Assembly: GCA_015491705.1 (NCBI GenBank)
Contig: WFVK01000311.1
Coordinates: 1-6,499, forward strand
Reading direction: 5' to 3'
Origin: Nitrospirota bacterium
Lineage (GTDB): Bacteria > Nitrospirota > Thermodesulfovibrionia > UBA6902
Length of the DNA stretch: 6,499 nucleotides
Shown in pieces: positions 1-5,019 of the stretch; position 1 is the first letter of the stretch, and each line of letters starts with the position of its first letter. The translations under genes and the position numbers were made by a program. A model generated the notes under the pieces. It did no database searches. It saw nothing but the letters and a program-made list of their open reading frames with translations, and was not told the origin of the DNA.

Positions 1-1
1 T

Positions 2-148
2 GGAAATACGTCTCTGTTGCAGGAAGTAACGGGGAGTGAAATTGCAAAAGAGGTTGATATGCGTGCTGAATATTTCCTCAAGGAATCGCAGATAAAGCTT
101 TTCCGCCGGGCTCTCCGGCATGCGGGCGATGGTGTTATGCAACTGTAA
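2..148 (+). CDS. C-terminal fragment of an unrecognised protein (5' end outside window)
   Basis: An open frame enters from the left edge and stops at TAA 146-148, giving 48 residues that end in RRALRHAGDGVMQL. The other two forward frames close early in this stretch, which supports this frame as coding. The visible tail is charged and probably helical (EIAKEVDMRAEYFLKESQ), with no signal peptide, membrane segment or catalytic motif. I do not recognise the family. About 110 bases separate its stop from the promoter of the toxin-antitoxin operon, so it is probably a separate transcription unit. An internal ATG (59-61) exists, but the frame is open upstream of it, so a start inside the window is not needed. 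Confidence 0.45.
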   Translation, partial: GNTSLLQEVTGSEIAKEVDMRAEYFLKESQIKLFRRALRHAGDGVMQL

Positions 149-255
149 GGTTTAAAGAGTTGAGGCGTTGGGGAGTTCAGGATACCGGCACTGTTCACTG
201 ACACTTGGAAACAGAGATAATAAATAGAGCGAAAAAAGCAAGATAATGTCAAAAC

Positions 256-300
256 GTATTGCTATTTTAAAAAAGTAATGCTATACTGATAAAGTAATAC
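256..300 (+). promoter_or_regulatory. Promoter and likely operator of the VapBC operon
   Basis: A sigma70-like promoter is visible: TTGCTA at 259-264, a 17-base spacer, then TATACT at 282-287, predicting a start near 294 and a short leader before the antitoxin. Overlaid on it are three related half-sites: GTATTGCT (256-263) in one orientation, and AAAGTAATGC (272-281) and AAAGTAATAC (291-300) in the other. The last two are direct repeats with a 19-base period. AbrB-type antitoxins usually repress their own operon by binding repeats across the promoter, so these are the probable antitoxin or antitoxin-toxin binding sites. The promoter call rests on sequence match; the operator role is inference. 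Confidence 0.6.
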
Positions 301-303
301 TTC

Positions 304-314
304 AGGTGGGAGGT
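304..314 (+). promoter_or_regulatory. Ribosome binding site of the antitoxin gene
   Basis: AGGTGGGAGGT contains a strong GGGAGG (308-313) six bases before the ATG at 320. It fixes that ATG as the start and suggests efficient antitoxin translation. Confidence 0.7.
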
Positions 315-319
315 AAGGA

Positions 320-568
320 ATGGCGACGAGTACTTTAACAAGTAAGGGTCAGGTTACTATACCAAAGGAGATTAGAGAGGCGCTTGGACTCAAGGAGCAC
401 GACAGGGTGAATTTTGTCAGGAGGGGTGATGATATTCTTATAAAACCGGTCAAGGGTAACATTCTTGATCTGAGAGGTTCTGTACAGCCGGGAAAGAGAC
501 CCGAGGATTTTGAAGAAGTAAGGAGGATTACAAGGAAAATTATTGCTAAAAAGGCAGCCGGAAAATGA
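320..568 (+). CDS. vapB: AbrB/SpoVT-type antitoxin of a VapBC module
   Basis: This 82-residue protein opens with the swapped-hairpin AbrB DNA-binding signature: TLTSKGQVTIPKEIREALGL (residues 5-24), then a hydrophobic strand pattern to about residue 45 (DRVNFVRRGDDILIKPV). The basic C-terminal part (about 50-82) is what normally wraps the partner toxin. The length is typical of the family. In the cytoplasm it should bind and neutralise the PIN-domain toxin encoded next door and repress the shared promoter. The two genes overlap by ATGA (565-568), the usual sign of translational coupling. Base composition is AT-richer than the ligase and protease genes further right, consistent with a mobile toxin-antitoxin cassette. 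Family assignment is firm; target and operator details are inferred. Confidence 0.92.
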   Translation: MATSTLTSKGQVTIPKEIREALGLKEHDRVNFVRRGDDILIKPVKGNILDLRGSVQPGKRPEDFEEVRRITRKIIAKKAAGK

Positions 569-981
569 GCAGTGAGAAGATATTTGTTGACACGAATGTT
601 TTCCTCAGATATTTGACAAATGATGATGTTGCAGTAGCTGACAGGATTGAGAAAGTATTAAAAAAAGCATTCGTTGGAAAGGTATCACTTGTAACAAATG
701 TGTTTGTAATTGCAGAGATTATCTGGGTTCTTGAATCCTACTACGGGTACTCAAAAGAAGTAGTGGAAGTCATGGCTTCAAAGATTATAAATACCAGGGG
801 GCTTGAAATAAAAGATTCACATTTATTACTGAACGCATTAGACCTTTATGTATCTAAAAATATTGACTTTATTGATGCGTATAATGCCGTCTATATGAAG
901 GAACACAGCGTCAGGCGAATATTAACCCTTGATAGAAAGCATTTCTCAAGGATTGATGACATACACATCGAAAAGCTTTGA
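565..981 (+). CDS. vapC: PIN-domain ribonuclease toxin (VapC type)
   Basis: This 138-residue single-domain PIN protein has the acidic metal-binding residues in the expected order: D9 in FVDTNVFLRYL, E51 in VIAEIIWVL, D101/D104 in IDFIDAYNAV and D123 in ILTLDRKHF. PIN toxins of this class are Mg2+-dependent endoribonucleases, usually cutting tRNA or rRNA to halt growth; the specific target cannot be read from sequence. All catalytic positions are present and the length is normal, so it should be active. It has no clear Shine-Dalgarno of its own and starts inside the antitoxin stop (ATGA), implying coupled translation. Its codons are AT-rich. Immediately after its TGA the same frame continues into a decayed Cas6-like tail, so the toxin 3' end marks a recombination junction or an insertion boundary. 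Confidence 0.92.
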   Translation: MSSEKIFVDTNVFLRYLTNDDVAVADRIEKVLKKAFVGKVSLVTNVFVIAEIIWVLESYYGYSKEVVEVMASKIINTRGLEIKDSHLLLNALDLYVSKNIDFIDAYNAVYMKEHSVRRILTLDRKHFSRIDDIHIEKL

Positions 982-1119
982 AAAAAAGACTGGTCTCAAA
1001 AATCCACCCCCATGCTCGGCTTCCCCGGCACGTTTTCCGTGAACTTTGAAATCCCCGACTACCGGTGAATCGGCAAGTCGGTGTCAAGGGGGTTCGGGAC
1101 GGTGAAACGGTGTCGGTGA
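982..1119 (+). pseudogene. Remnant of a Cas6-type CRISPR RNA endonuclease (C-terminal end only)
   Basis: In the same frame as the toxin, the bases after its stop read DWSQKSTPMLGF, then GTFSVNFEIPDYR, an in-frame TGA (1066-1068), then IGKSVSRGFGTVKR and a second TGA (1117-1119). The glycine-rich pattern G-h-G-K-x4-R-G-F-G preceded by a hydrophobic strand ending in PDY is the hallmark C-terminus of Cas6 repeat-RNA endonucleases (Cas6b-like C-terminal domain). If the first TGA was GGA, the text becomes DYRGIGKSVSRGFGTVKR, restoring the first glycine of the motif with one base change. Everything N-terminal, including the RNA-cleaving histidine region, is absent, so this is non-functional debris. 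The family call is from memory of the motif and not from a search. No CRISPR array or other cas gene is visible. Confidence 0.68.
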
Positions 1120-1157
1120 CGGTTGACGGTGTCGGTAAAAATACAAACGGTGTCAGT
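1107..1157 (+). repeat. Three short direct repeats, ACGGTGTCRGT, about 20 bases apart
   Basis: ACGGTGTCGGT occurs at 1107-1117 and 1126-1136, and ACGGTGTCAGT at 1147-1157, with start-to-start spacings of 19 and 21 bases. A partial copy, CGGTGTC, is at 1079-1085 inside the cas6 remnant. The array overlaps the end of the remnant and lies between the convergent toxin and Mur ligase genes. It is too short and irregular for a CRISPR array. It may be a slippage-born minisatellite or a protein-binding cluster; I cannot assign a role. Confidence 0.55.
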
Positions 1158-1187
1158 TGGCGGCGCCGGTAGCGATACGGACATGGA

Positions 1188-2564
1188 CTACTGATACGGA
1201 TATCCGACACTGAGAATGCCGGCTATCTGTTTTGCAAGGTCTGCAAGGGTCTCGTCACGTGCGCCGAAGATTACATGCGTCTGATATTTGTTAAGCATCT
1301 TCAGGACATCGCTTCTCTTTTCCGTGGCTTCCGCGGACTTGCCGCGTGCCTTTATTTCTTCCGCAAGGTCACGGCTCGATATGTCCCTCGCGGCTGTCCC
1401 GCCCGCATAATATACAGGAAGGATGACAAGATGGTCCCCCTCGCGGAGGTTTTCAGTGAAGGCTTCGATGTATTCGTTTTTCATCATCCTCGTGGGAGTG
1501 AATCCATGAGGCTGGAATATATAACAAACTCCGTCCCGGAACCGTCCGGCTGTCTTCATCAGGGATGATATCTTGTGGGGATTATGGGCATAGTCATCAA
1601 TAACGAGGCTCTTTCCGTCATTCAGGTGAATGTCAAACCGTCTCTCTATGCCCTGAAACCGCGGCAGTACGCGGGCAATGTCATTGAGCGGAATCCCTGT
1701 TTCCGCAAGCAGTGCAATGCATGAGAGTGCATTGTAGAGGTTGTGTTCGCCCGGCAGCGCAAGGCTGAAGCCGGCTCCGTGCAGGGTAAAATCAGTGCTG
1801 AACTCCCTGTATTCAACATCTTCAGCCCTGTAATGTGAGGGATTGTGTATGGAAAATGTGATCGGTTTTCCGCATTTTATTTCAGAGAGGTTTTGATCAT
1901 CGGCATTCAGGATGATCTTTCCCGATGTGTTTTCCATGAGGGCACTGAACATCCGGGCGGTTTTATCAACGGGATGATGGTCAAGGGCAAGGTTCAGGAT
2001 GATCGAGTGCTGCGGTCTGTAGTTTACTATGCTGCCGTCTGATTCGCATGCCTCTATAACAAGATAATCCGAGTCCCCTGCCAGAAAGTTGCCCGGATTT
2101 GATGATGTCCTGAACTGTTTGACCCTTCCCCCTCCTATAAAATTGGGGTTGAGGCCGAGATGCTTCATCAGAAAGGCAAGCAGCCCTGAGGCGGTTGATT
2201 TGCCGCTTGTTCCTGAAACCGCCGTTGTCCTGAAGGATTCCGCGATTTCGCAAAGACAGGCGGGACGCGTCCTGACAGGGACTCCGAGCTCCCGGGCCTT
2301 TAATACCTCCGGAGTGCCGGCTTCCACCGCGGTACTGAAGACCGCCATGTCAAAGGTGCCGTCCAGACCCCGGCCGTCCTGAGGCACTACGGTAATTCCT
2401 GCGGAGGCGAATATCCTTTTAAGGGGATGGGCAGGGTTTGTGTCGAACAGCCTGTCCGAGCCCGCTACGGTATGGCCTTTGGCTGACATAAACCCGGCTA
2501 TTGCGGATACACCGCTCCCGGCTATACCCGAAAAAAACATCTTTAACGGCCTGTTCTTCATCAT
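1188..2564 (-). CDS. Mur ligase, MurC-type (UDP-N-acetylmuramate--L-alanine ligase family)
   Basis: This cytoplasmic ATP-dependent ligase of peptidoglycan synthesis has all three Mur domains. Residues below are numbered from the upstream ATG at 2588. The N-terminal Rossmann motif is GIAGSGVSAIAG (21-32). The ATP-binding central domain has GTSGKST (126-132), EACESDGS (179-186) and ALDHHPVD (201-208). The C-terminal domain has ERRFD (315-319), DDYAHNP (331-337) and FQPHGFTPTR (358-367). The ESDGS, DDYAH and FQPH motifs match MurC better than MurD, E or F; Mpl is the main alternative. The P-loop is atypical: GTSGKST replaces the usual GTHGKTT, suggesting a divergent paralogue outside the division cluster. 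I prefer the ATG at 2562-2564 because AAGGTG (minus strand of 2573-2578) lies eight bases upstream. The ATG at 2588 lies inside a hairpin repeat and lacks a good ribosome site. Confidence 0.82.
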   Translation of the reverse strand: MMKNRPLKMFFSGIAGSGVSAIAGFMSAKGHTVAGSDRLFDTNPAHPLKRIFASAGITVVPQDGRGLDGTFDMAVFSTAVEAGTPEVLKARELGVPVRTRPACLCEIAESFRTTAVSGTSGKSTASGLLAFLMKHLGLNPNFIGGGRVKQFRTSSNPGNFLAGDSDYLVIEACESDGSIVNYRPQHSIILNLALDHHPVDKTARMFSALMENTSGKIILNADDQNLSEIKCGKPITFSIHNPSHYRAEDVEYREFSTDFTLHGAGFSLALPGEHNLYNALSCIALLAETGIPLNDIARVLPRFQGIERRFDIHLNDGKSLVIDDYAHNPHKISSLMKTAGRFRDGVCYIFQPHGFTPTRMMKNEYIEAFTENLREGDHLVILPVYYAGGTAARDISSRDLAEEIKARGKSAEATEKRSDVLKMLNKYQTHVIFGARDETLADLAKQIAGILSVGYPYQ

Positions 2565-2572
2565 GGCATATA

Positions 2573-2578
2573 CACCTT
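2573..2578 (-). promoter_or_regulatory. Ribosome binding site deciding the Mur ligase start
   Basis: On the minus strand this reads AAGGTG, eight bases before the ATG at 2562-2564. It favours that start over the in-frame ATG eight codons upstream. Confidence 0.5.
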
Positions 2579-2581
2579 GCA

Positions 2582-2629
2582 GTTGCATAAAACATCACCC
2601 GTCCGCTTATGCAACATTAAGGATATCTT
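2582..2629 (-). repeat. Intergenic hairpin element, copy 1
   Basis: Perfect nine-base arms GTTGCATAA (2582-2590) and TTATGCAAC (2607-2615) enclose a 16-base loop with the core ATCACCCGT (2594-2602). A flank at 2616-2629 follows, ATTAAGGATATCTT. A second copy at 4975-5019 shares the arms, the loop core and 11 of 14 flank bases. This copy lies in the gap between the divergent Mur ligase and metallopeptidase genes and would be in the ligase's 5' untranslated RNA, ending just before its ribosome site. It is either a regulatory RNA or protein-binding element or a dispersed repeat. It has no U-tract on the outgoing side, so it is not a classical terminator. Confidence 0.65.
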
Positions 2630-2685
2630 AACGCACTTCCCCGTCCGGAAGCCATATTTATGCGCGATTAAGGTATATTATTCTT

Positions 2686-3363
2686 ATGCGCCGGCTGGAA
2701 TTTCCATTTGATCCTGATGAAAGAAAACAACGCATCAGGGACTACATTGAGAAGACTACGCGCAGGACGGTATCTCTTGTCATAACCGATAATTCAACAA
2801 CCATGCTGTCAATAAAAGATACTGGCAGGGCCCTTATGCTCAGGCTTCACAGGATCTTCCTTGAAGCCGGCATTGACGTTTTAAACGAATTGTCGGATTA
2901 CATAAAAGGGAGGAAGGGCAGGACGCCGCTGATCAGGAATTTTATAAATTCCAACACGCACAAGGTAAAGGAAAAACCGCCGAGGAGGGTTAATCTCAGG
3001 ACAGAGGGGAGGTATTACAATCTCCTTGACATCTACCGTTCGGTAAATGATACATACTTTGGAGGCAGGGTATCGGCATCCATCACATGGGGGAGCAGAT
3101 CTCCGCGCCGCTCGGCAAGGAAAAGAACCCTCGGGAGTTATACCGGCCGGGGCAGCCTGATAAGAATAAGTCCTGTTCTTGACTCCGGGAAGGTCCCCAG
3201 GTATTTTCTGGAATATATCGTCTACCACGAGATGCTGCATGCCGATATGGGAATCAGGGCGGGCAAGGGCAGACGCATAATACATTCCCGGGAATTCAGG
3301 AGACGCGAGAGATTATTCAAACACTACGACAGGGCGATCGCCTGGGAGAAAAAGTGGTGGTAG
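2686..3363 (+). CDS. SprT-like zinc metallopeptidase domain protein
   Basis: This 225-residue protein has a zincin active site: YHEMLHADMG gives HExxH at H181-E182-H185, and H200 in HSREF is the likely third zinc ligand about 15 residues on. The preceding segment (about 112-170: LLDIYRSVNDTYFGGRV, ITWGSRS, LGSY, IRISPVLDS) is the SprT-type core that leads into the catalytic helix. The first 110 residues are rich in Lys/Arg and not recognised; they may bind nucleic acid, as SprT/Spartan-family proteins often do. No signal peptide or membrane segment is seen, so it is cytoplasmic. Substrate is unknown. The start ATG at 2686 has only a distant TTAAGG (2668-2673, 12 bases away). A TATATT at 2674-2679 lies so close that the message could be nearly leaderless. 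Its 3' end is 14 bases from the convergent protease gene. Confidence 0.8.
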   Translation: MRRLEFPFDPDERKQRIRDYIEKTTRRTVSLVITDNSTTMLSIKDTGRALMLRLHRIFLEAGIDVLNELSDYIKGRKGRTPLIRNFINSNTHKVKEKPPRRVNLRTEGRYYNLLDIYRSVNDTYFGGRVSASITWGSRSPRRSARKRTLGSYTGRGSLIRISPVLDSGKVPRYFLEYIVYHEMLHADMGIRAGKGRRIIHSREFRRRERLFKHYDRAIAWEKKWW

Positions 3364-3377
3364 TCTGCCGGAAAGGC

Positions 3378-4934
3378 CTACTTCCGTCTCAGGTTTTCGA
3401 GTCTTTTCAGTGACTCTTCAATCTCCCTGACCGCCCCCCCTGTCCTCTCGAGCAGGTGTTCCATGTATTGCCGGTATGATGTCAGTATTTCGTTTTCATA
3501 TTCACGGCTCCGGAGCGCGGCGGCCAGCGCCAGATCAGCTCTCGGCAGTCCCGCCCCCTGCATTTCCCGCGGCAACCCGATGTCCGTTGCCGAGCCGTTT
3601 ATTATACTGCGCACGTAATACGGCTGCCATTCGTCCCCTGTTCTTATTTCAGGATAGGCCTCAAGTATCAATGCGGCCAGCCCCGCGACAGCAGGACATG
3701 CCATTGATGTGCCGTCCCACGCGGCATAACCCGTGGGAACGGTGGATAATATCGCCACGCCGGGGGCGCATACATCTATCCCGGGTCCGCAATTGGAAAA
3801 CCCGGCAATAAACAGTTCCCCGTCCGCGCTCACGTAATCCCCCTCCCGTAACTTATGGGCGCTGTCTTCCGGGAAAGTGCCTCTCTTACCGATGGCGGAG
3901 ACTGCTATAACACCTTCATATGCCGCAGGATATGAAACCGGTCCGCCGTCATTGCCTGCCGCGGCAATGCATGTAATGCCCCTTTCACCGGCCTCCCGGA
4001 GGGCCTGCTCAATCTGTACGGAATGTGAACGGCTGCCAAGGCTCATGCTGATGATATCCATGTAATTGTCAATGCACCAGTTGACGGCCTCGACAAGGTC
4101 GCTGAACCTGCCGCCCGGAAATACCTTCAGGGAATATATCCCGGCATCCGGCGCTATGCCCCTTACACCGGCCCTGTTGTCCTGTGATGCGGCAATACCG
4201 CAGCAATGGGTGCCGTGGCCTTTTTCATCAATATTCCAGTCCCCGGGGGCCCCGCCGTCGAGTGTATTGTATCCGCCCGCTGTCTTCAGGTCTTCATGGG
4301 CGGCTATGCCGGAGTCAATGATTGCAATCTTGACCCCCCTGCCTGTAAACGCCCTGCCTGCCTTGTCCATACCGAGCAGCCGGGGGCCCCACCCGTAGTT
4401 TCCATCCACGGGGAGCTTCCTTAATCTTATGTCTATTTCAGCGGAATCTTTCACCCGGGAGGCCGGTATGAGCTTTGACCAGTATGTATCCCTGGGAGAG
4501 GCTATGATATGCCTTAAAGCGGTTTCCTGCACCCTGACCCTTGCGGTTCCTTTACTGTCGGTTACGCCTTTGTAGGTTACGCTGCTCCCCGCGCAGTATA
4601 TCGTTACGTTTTCAACTGGGTCGCCTGTCTCTTCATCAAGCACCCTGAAGGCAAGTGACTGGTCGGCCTCCGCCGGAACCCTCGGCATAAGGCCGGGCAT
4701 CGCAAGGAACATTTCCAGTTCCCTGTCCTCTTCAATGATCAGATCCGGTTGCTCTTCCGCAAGCTTCACTGCCTGCTCCCCGGTCATCTCAACGATACTC
4801 TGTCCGGTGCGAAGTTTTCTTATTTTCCTGGCGCCCTCCAGGCCTGTCCCAAGAGAGTCTATTATGGTCTCCATGCTTCTGGGAACCACTGCGCTGTCCC
4901 TGTATCCGATTAGATATCTTTTCTTCTCAGGCAT
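3378..4934 (-). CDS. Subtilisin-family (S8) serine protease with pro-domain and inserted beta domain
   Basis: This 518-residue subtilase has a full catalytic set: D207 in VKIAIIDSGI, H240 in GHGTHCCGIAAS, oxyanion N328 in AAAGNDGG and S410 in GTSMACPAVAG. Residues 1 to about 75 resemble an inhibitor I9-type pro-domain (YLIGYRD, then IVEMTGEQAVKLAEE). Residues about 92-172 (LAFRVLDEETGDPVENVTIY through DIRLRKL) look like a carboxypeptidase-regulatory or transthyretin-like beta-sandwich placed between pro-domain and protease. The C-terminal 40 residues form a predicted charged helix or coiled coil (YRQYMEHLLERTGG to LENLRRK). No signal peptide or transmembrane segment is present and cysteines are frequent, suggesting cytoplasmic action, unlike most secreted subtilases. 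The start is supported by AAGGAG five bases upstream. The upstream radical SAM gene is on the same strand 85 bases away, so co-transcription is possible. Confidence 0.9.
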   Translation of the reverse strand: MPEKKRYLIGYRDSAVVPRSMETIIDSLGTGLEGARKIRKLRTGQSIVEMTGEQAVKLAEEQPDLIIEEDRELEMFLAMPGLMPRVPAEADQSLAFRVLDEETGDPVENVTIYCAGSSVTYKGVTDSKGTARVRVQETALRHIIASPRDTYWSKLIPASRVKDSAEIDIRLRKLPVDGNYGWGPRLLGMDKAGRAFTGRGVKIAIIDSGIAAHEDLKTAGGYNTLDGGAPGDWNIDEKGHGTHCCGIAASQDNRAGVRGIAPDAGIYSLKVFPGGRFSDLVEAVNWCIDNYMDIISMSLGSRSHSVQIEQALREAGERGITCIAAAGNDGGPVSYPAAYEGVIAVSAIGKRGTFPEDSAHKLREGDYVSADGELFIAGFSNCGPGIDVCAPGVAILSTVPTGYAAWDGTSMACPAVAGLAALILEAYPEIRTGDEWQPYYVRSIINGSATDIGLPREMQGAGLPRADLALAAALRSREYENEILTSYRQYMEHLLERTGGAVREIEESLKRLENLRRK

Positions 4935-4939
4935 ATTTT

Positions 4940-4945
4940 CTCCTT
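4940..4945 (-). promoter_or_regulatory. Ribosome binding site of the subtilase gene
   Basis: The minus strand reads AAGGAG, five bases before the ATG at 4932-4934. It fixes the start and so supports the absence of an N-terminal signal peptide. Confidence 0.7.
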
Positions 4946-4974
4946 CTTCGATAAATATAAATATTATCTTCCCG

Positions 4975-5019
4975 GTTGCATAGAACTATCGCCCGTTTAT
5001 GCAACATTGAGGTTATTTT
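4975..5019 (-). repeat. Intergenic hairpin element, copy 2
   Basis: Eight-base arms GTTGCATA (4975-4982) and TATGCAAC (4998-5005) enclose a 15-base loop with the core ATCGCCCGT (4988-4996). The flank ATTGAGGTTATTTT (5006-5019) runs up to the radical SAM stop codon. It matches copy 1 at 2582-2629 in arms, loop core and flank, in the same orientation. It lies between two same-strand genes, about 40 bases before the subtilase start. It could be a leader element of the subtilase, a processing or attenuation site between the two genes, or a dispersed repeat. The stem is AT-rich and lacks a following U-run, so intrinsic termination is unlikely. Confidence 0.65.

Noticed and set aside
149..255. Hidden gene or further cas6 fragment upstream of the toxin-antitoxin promoter
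   Set aside because: All three forward frames contain stops within short distance and no recognisable protein motif or strong hairpin was found.
981..998. Possible terminator hairpin AGAC-TG-GTCT after the toxin gene
   Set aside because: The loop would be only two bases, the stem four, and no T-run follows, so it cannot be supported as a terminator.
1079..1157. CRISPR array next to the cas6 remnant
   Set aside because: The repeated unit is about 11 bases with spacers of 8-10 bases, far below CRISPR dimensions, and no other array-like pattern was seen in the window.
911..1210. Minus-strand open frame of 99 codons across the toxin end and the intergenic gap
   Set aside because: It overlaps the toxin 3' end antisense and the cas6 remnant, its translation is low-complexity and rich in Arg, Ser, Pro and Thr, and it matches no family. 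It is a by-product of the GC-rich repeat sequence.
2565..2588. Upstream ATG (2586-2588) as the Mur ligase start
   Set aside because: It falls inside the arm of the hairpin repeat and has no clear ribosome site, while the ATG at 2562-2564 has AAGGTG at good spacing. The longer form remains possible.
3369..3386. Possible bidirectional terminator CGGAA/TTCCG between the convergent metallopeptidase and subtilase genes
   Set aside because: The stem is only five pairs, one arm lies within the subtilase stop region and there is no T-tract on either side.
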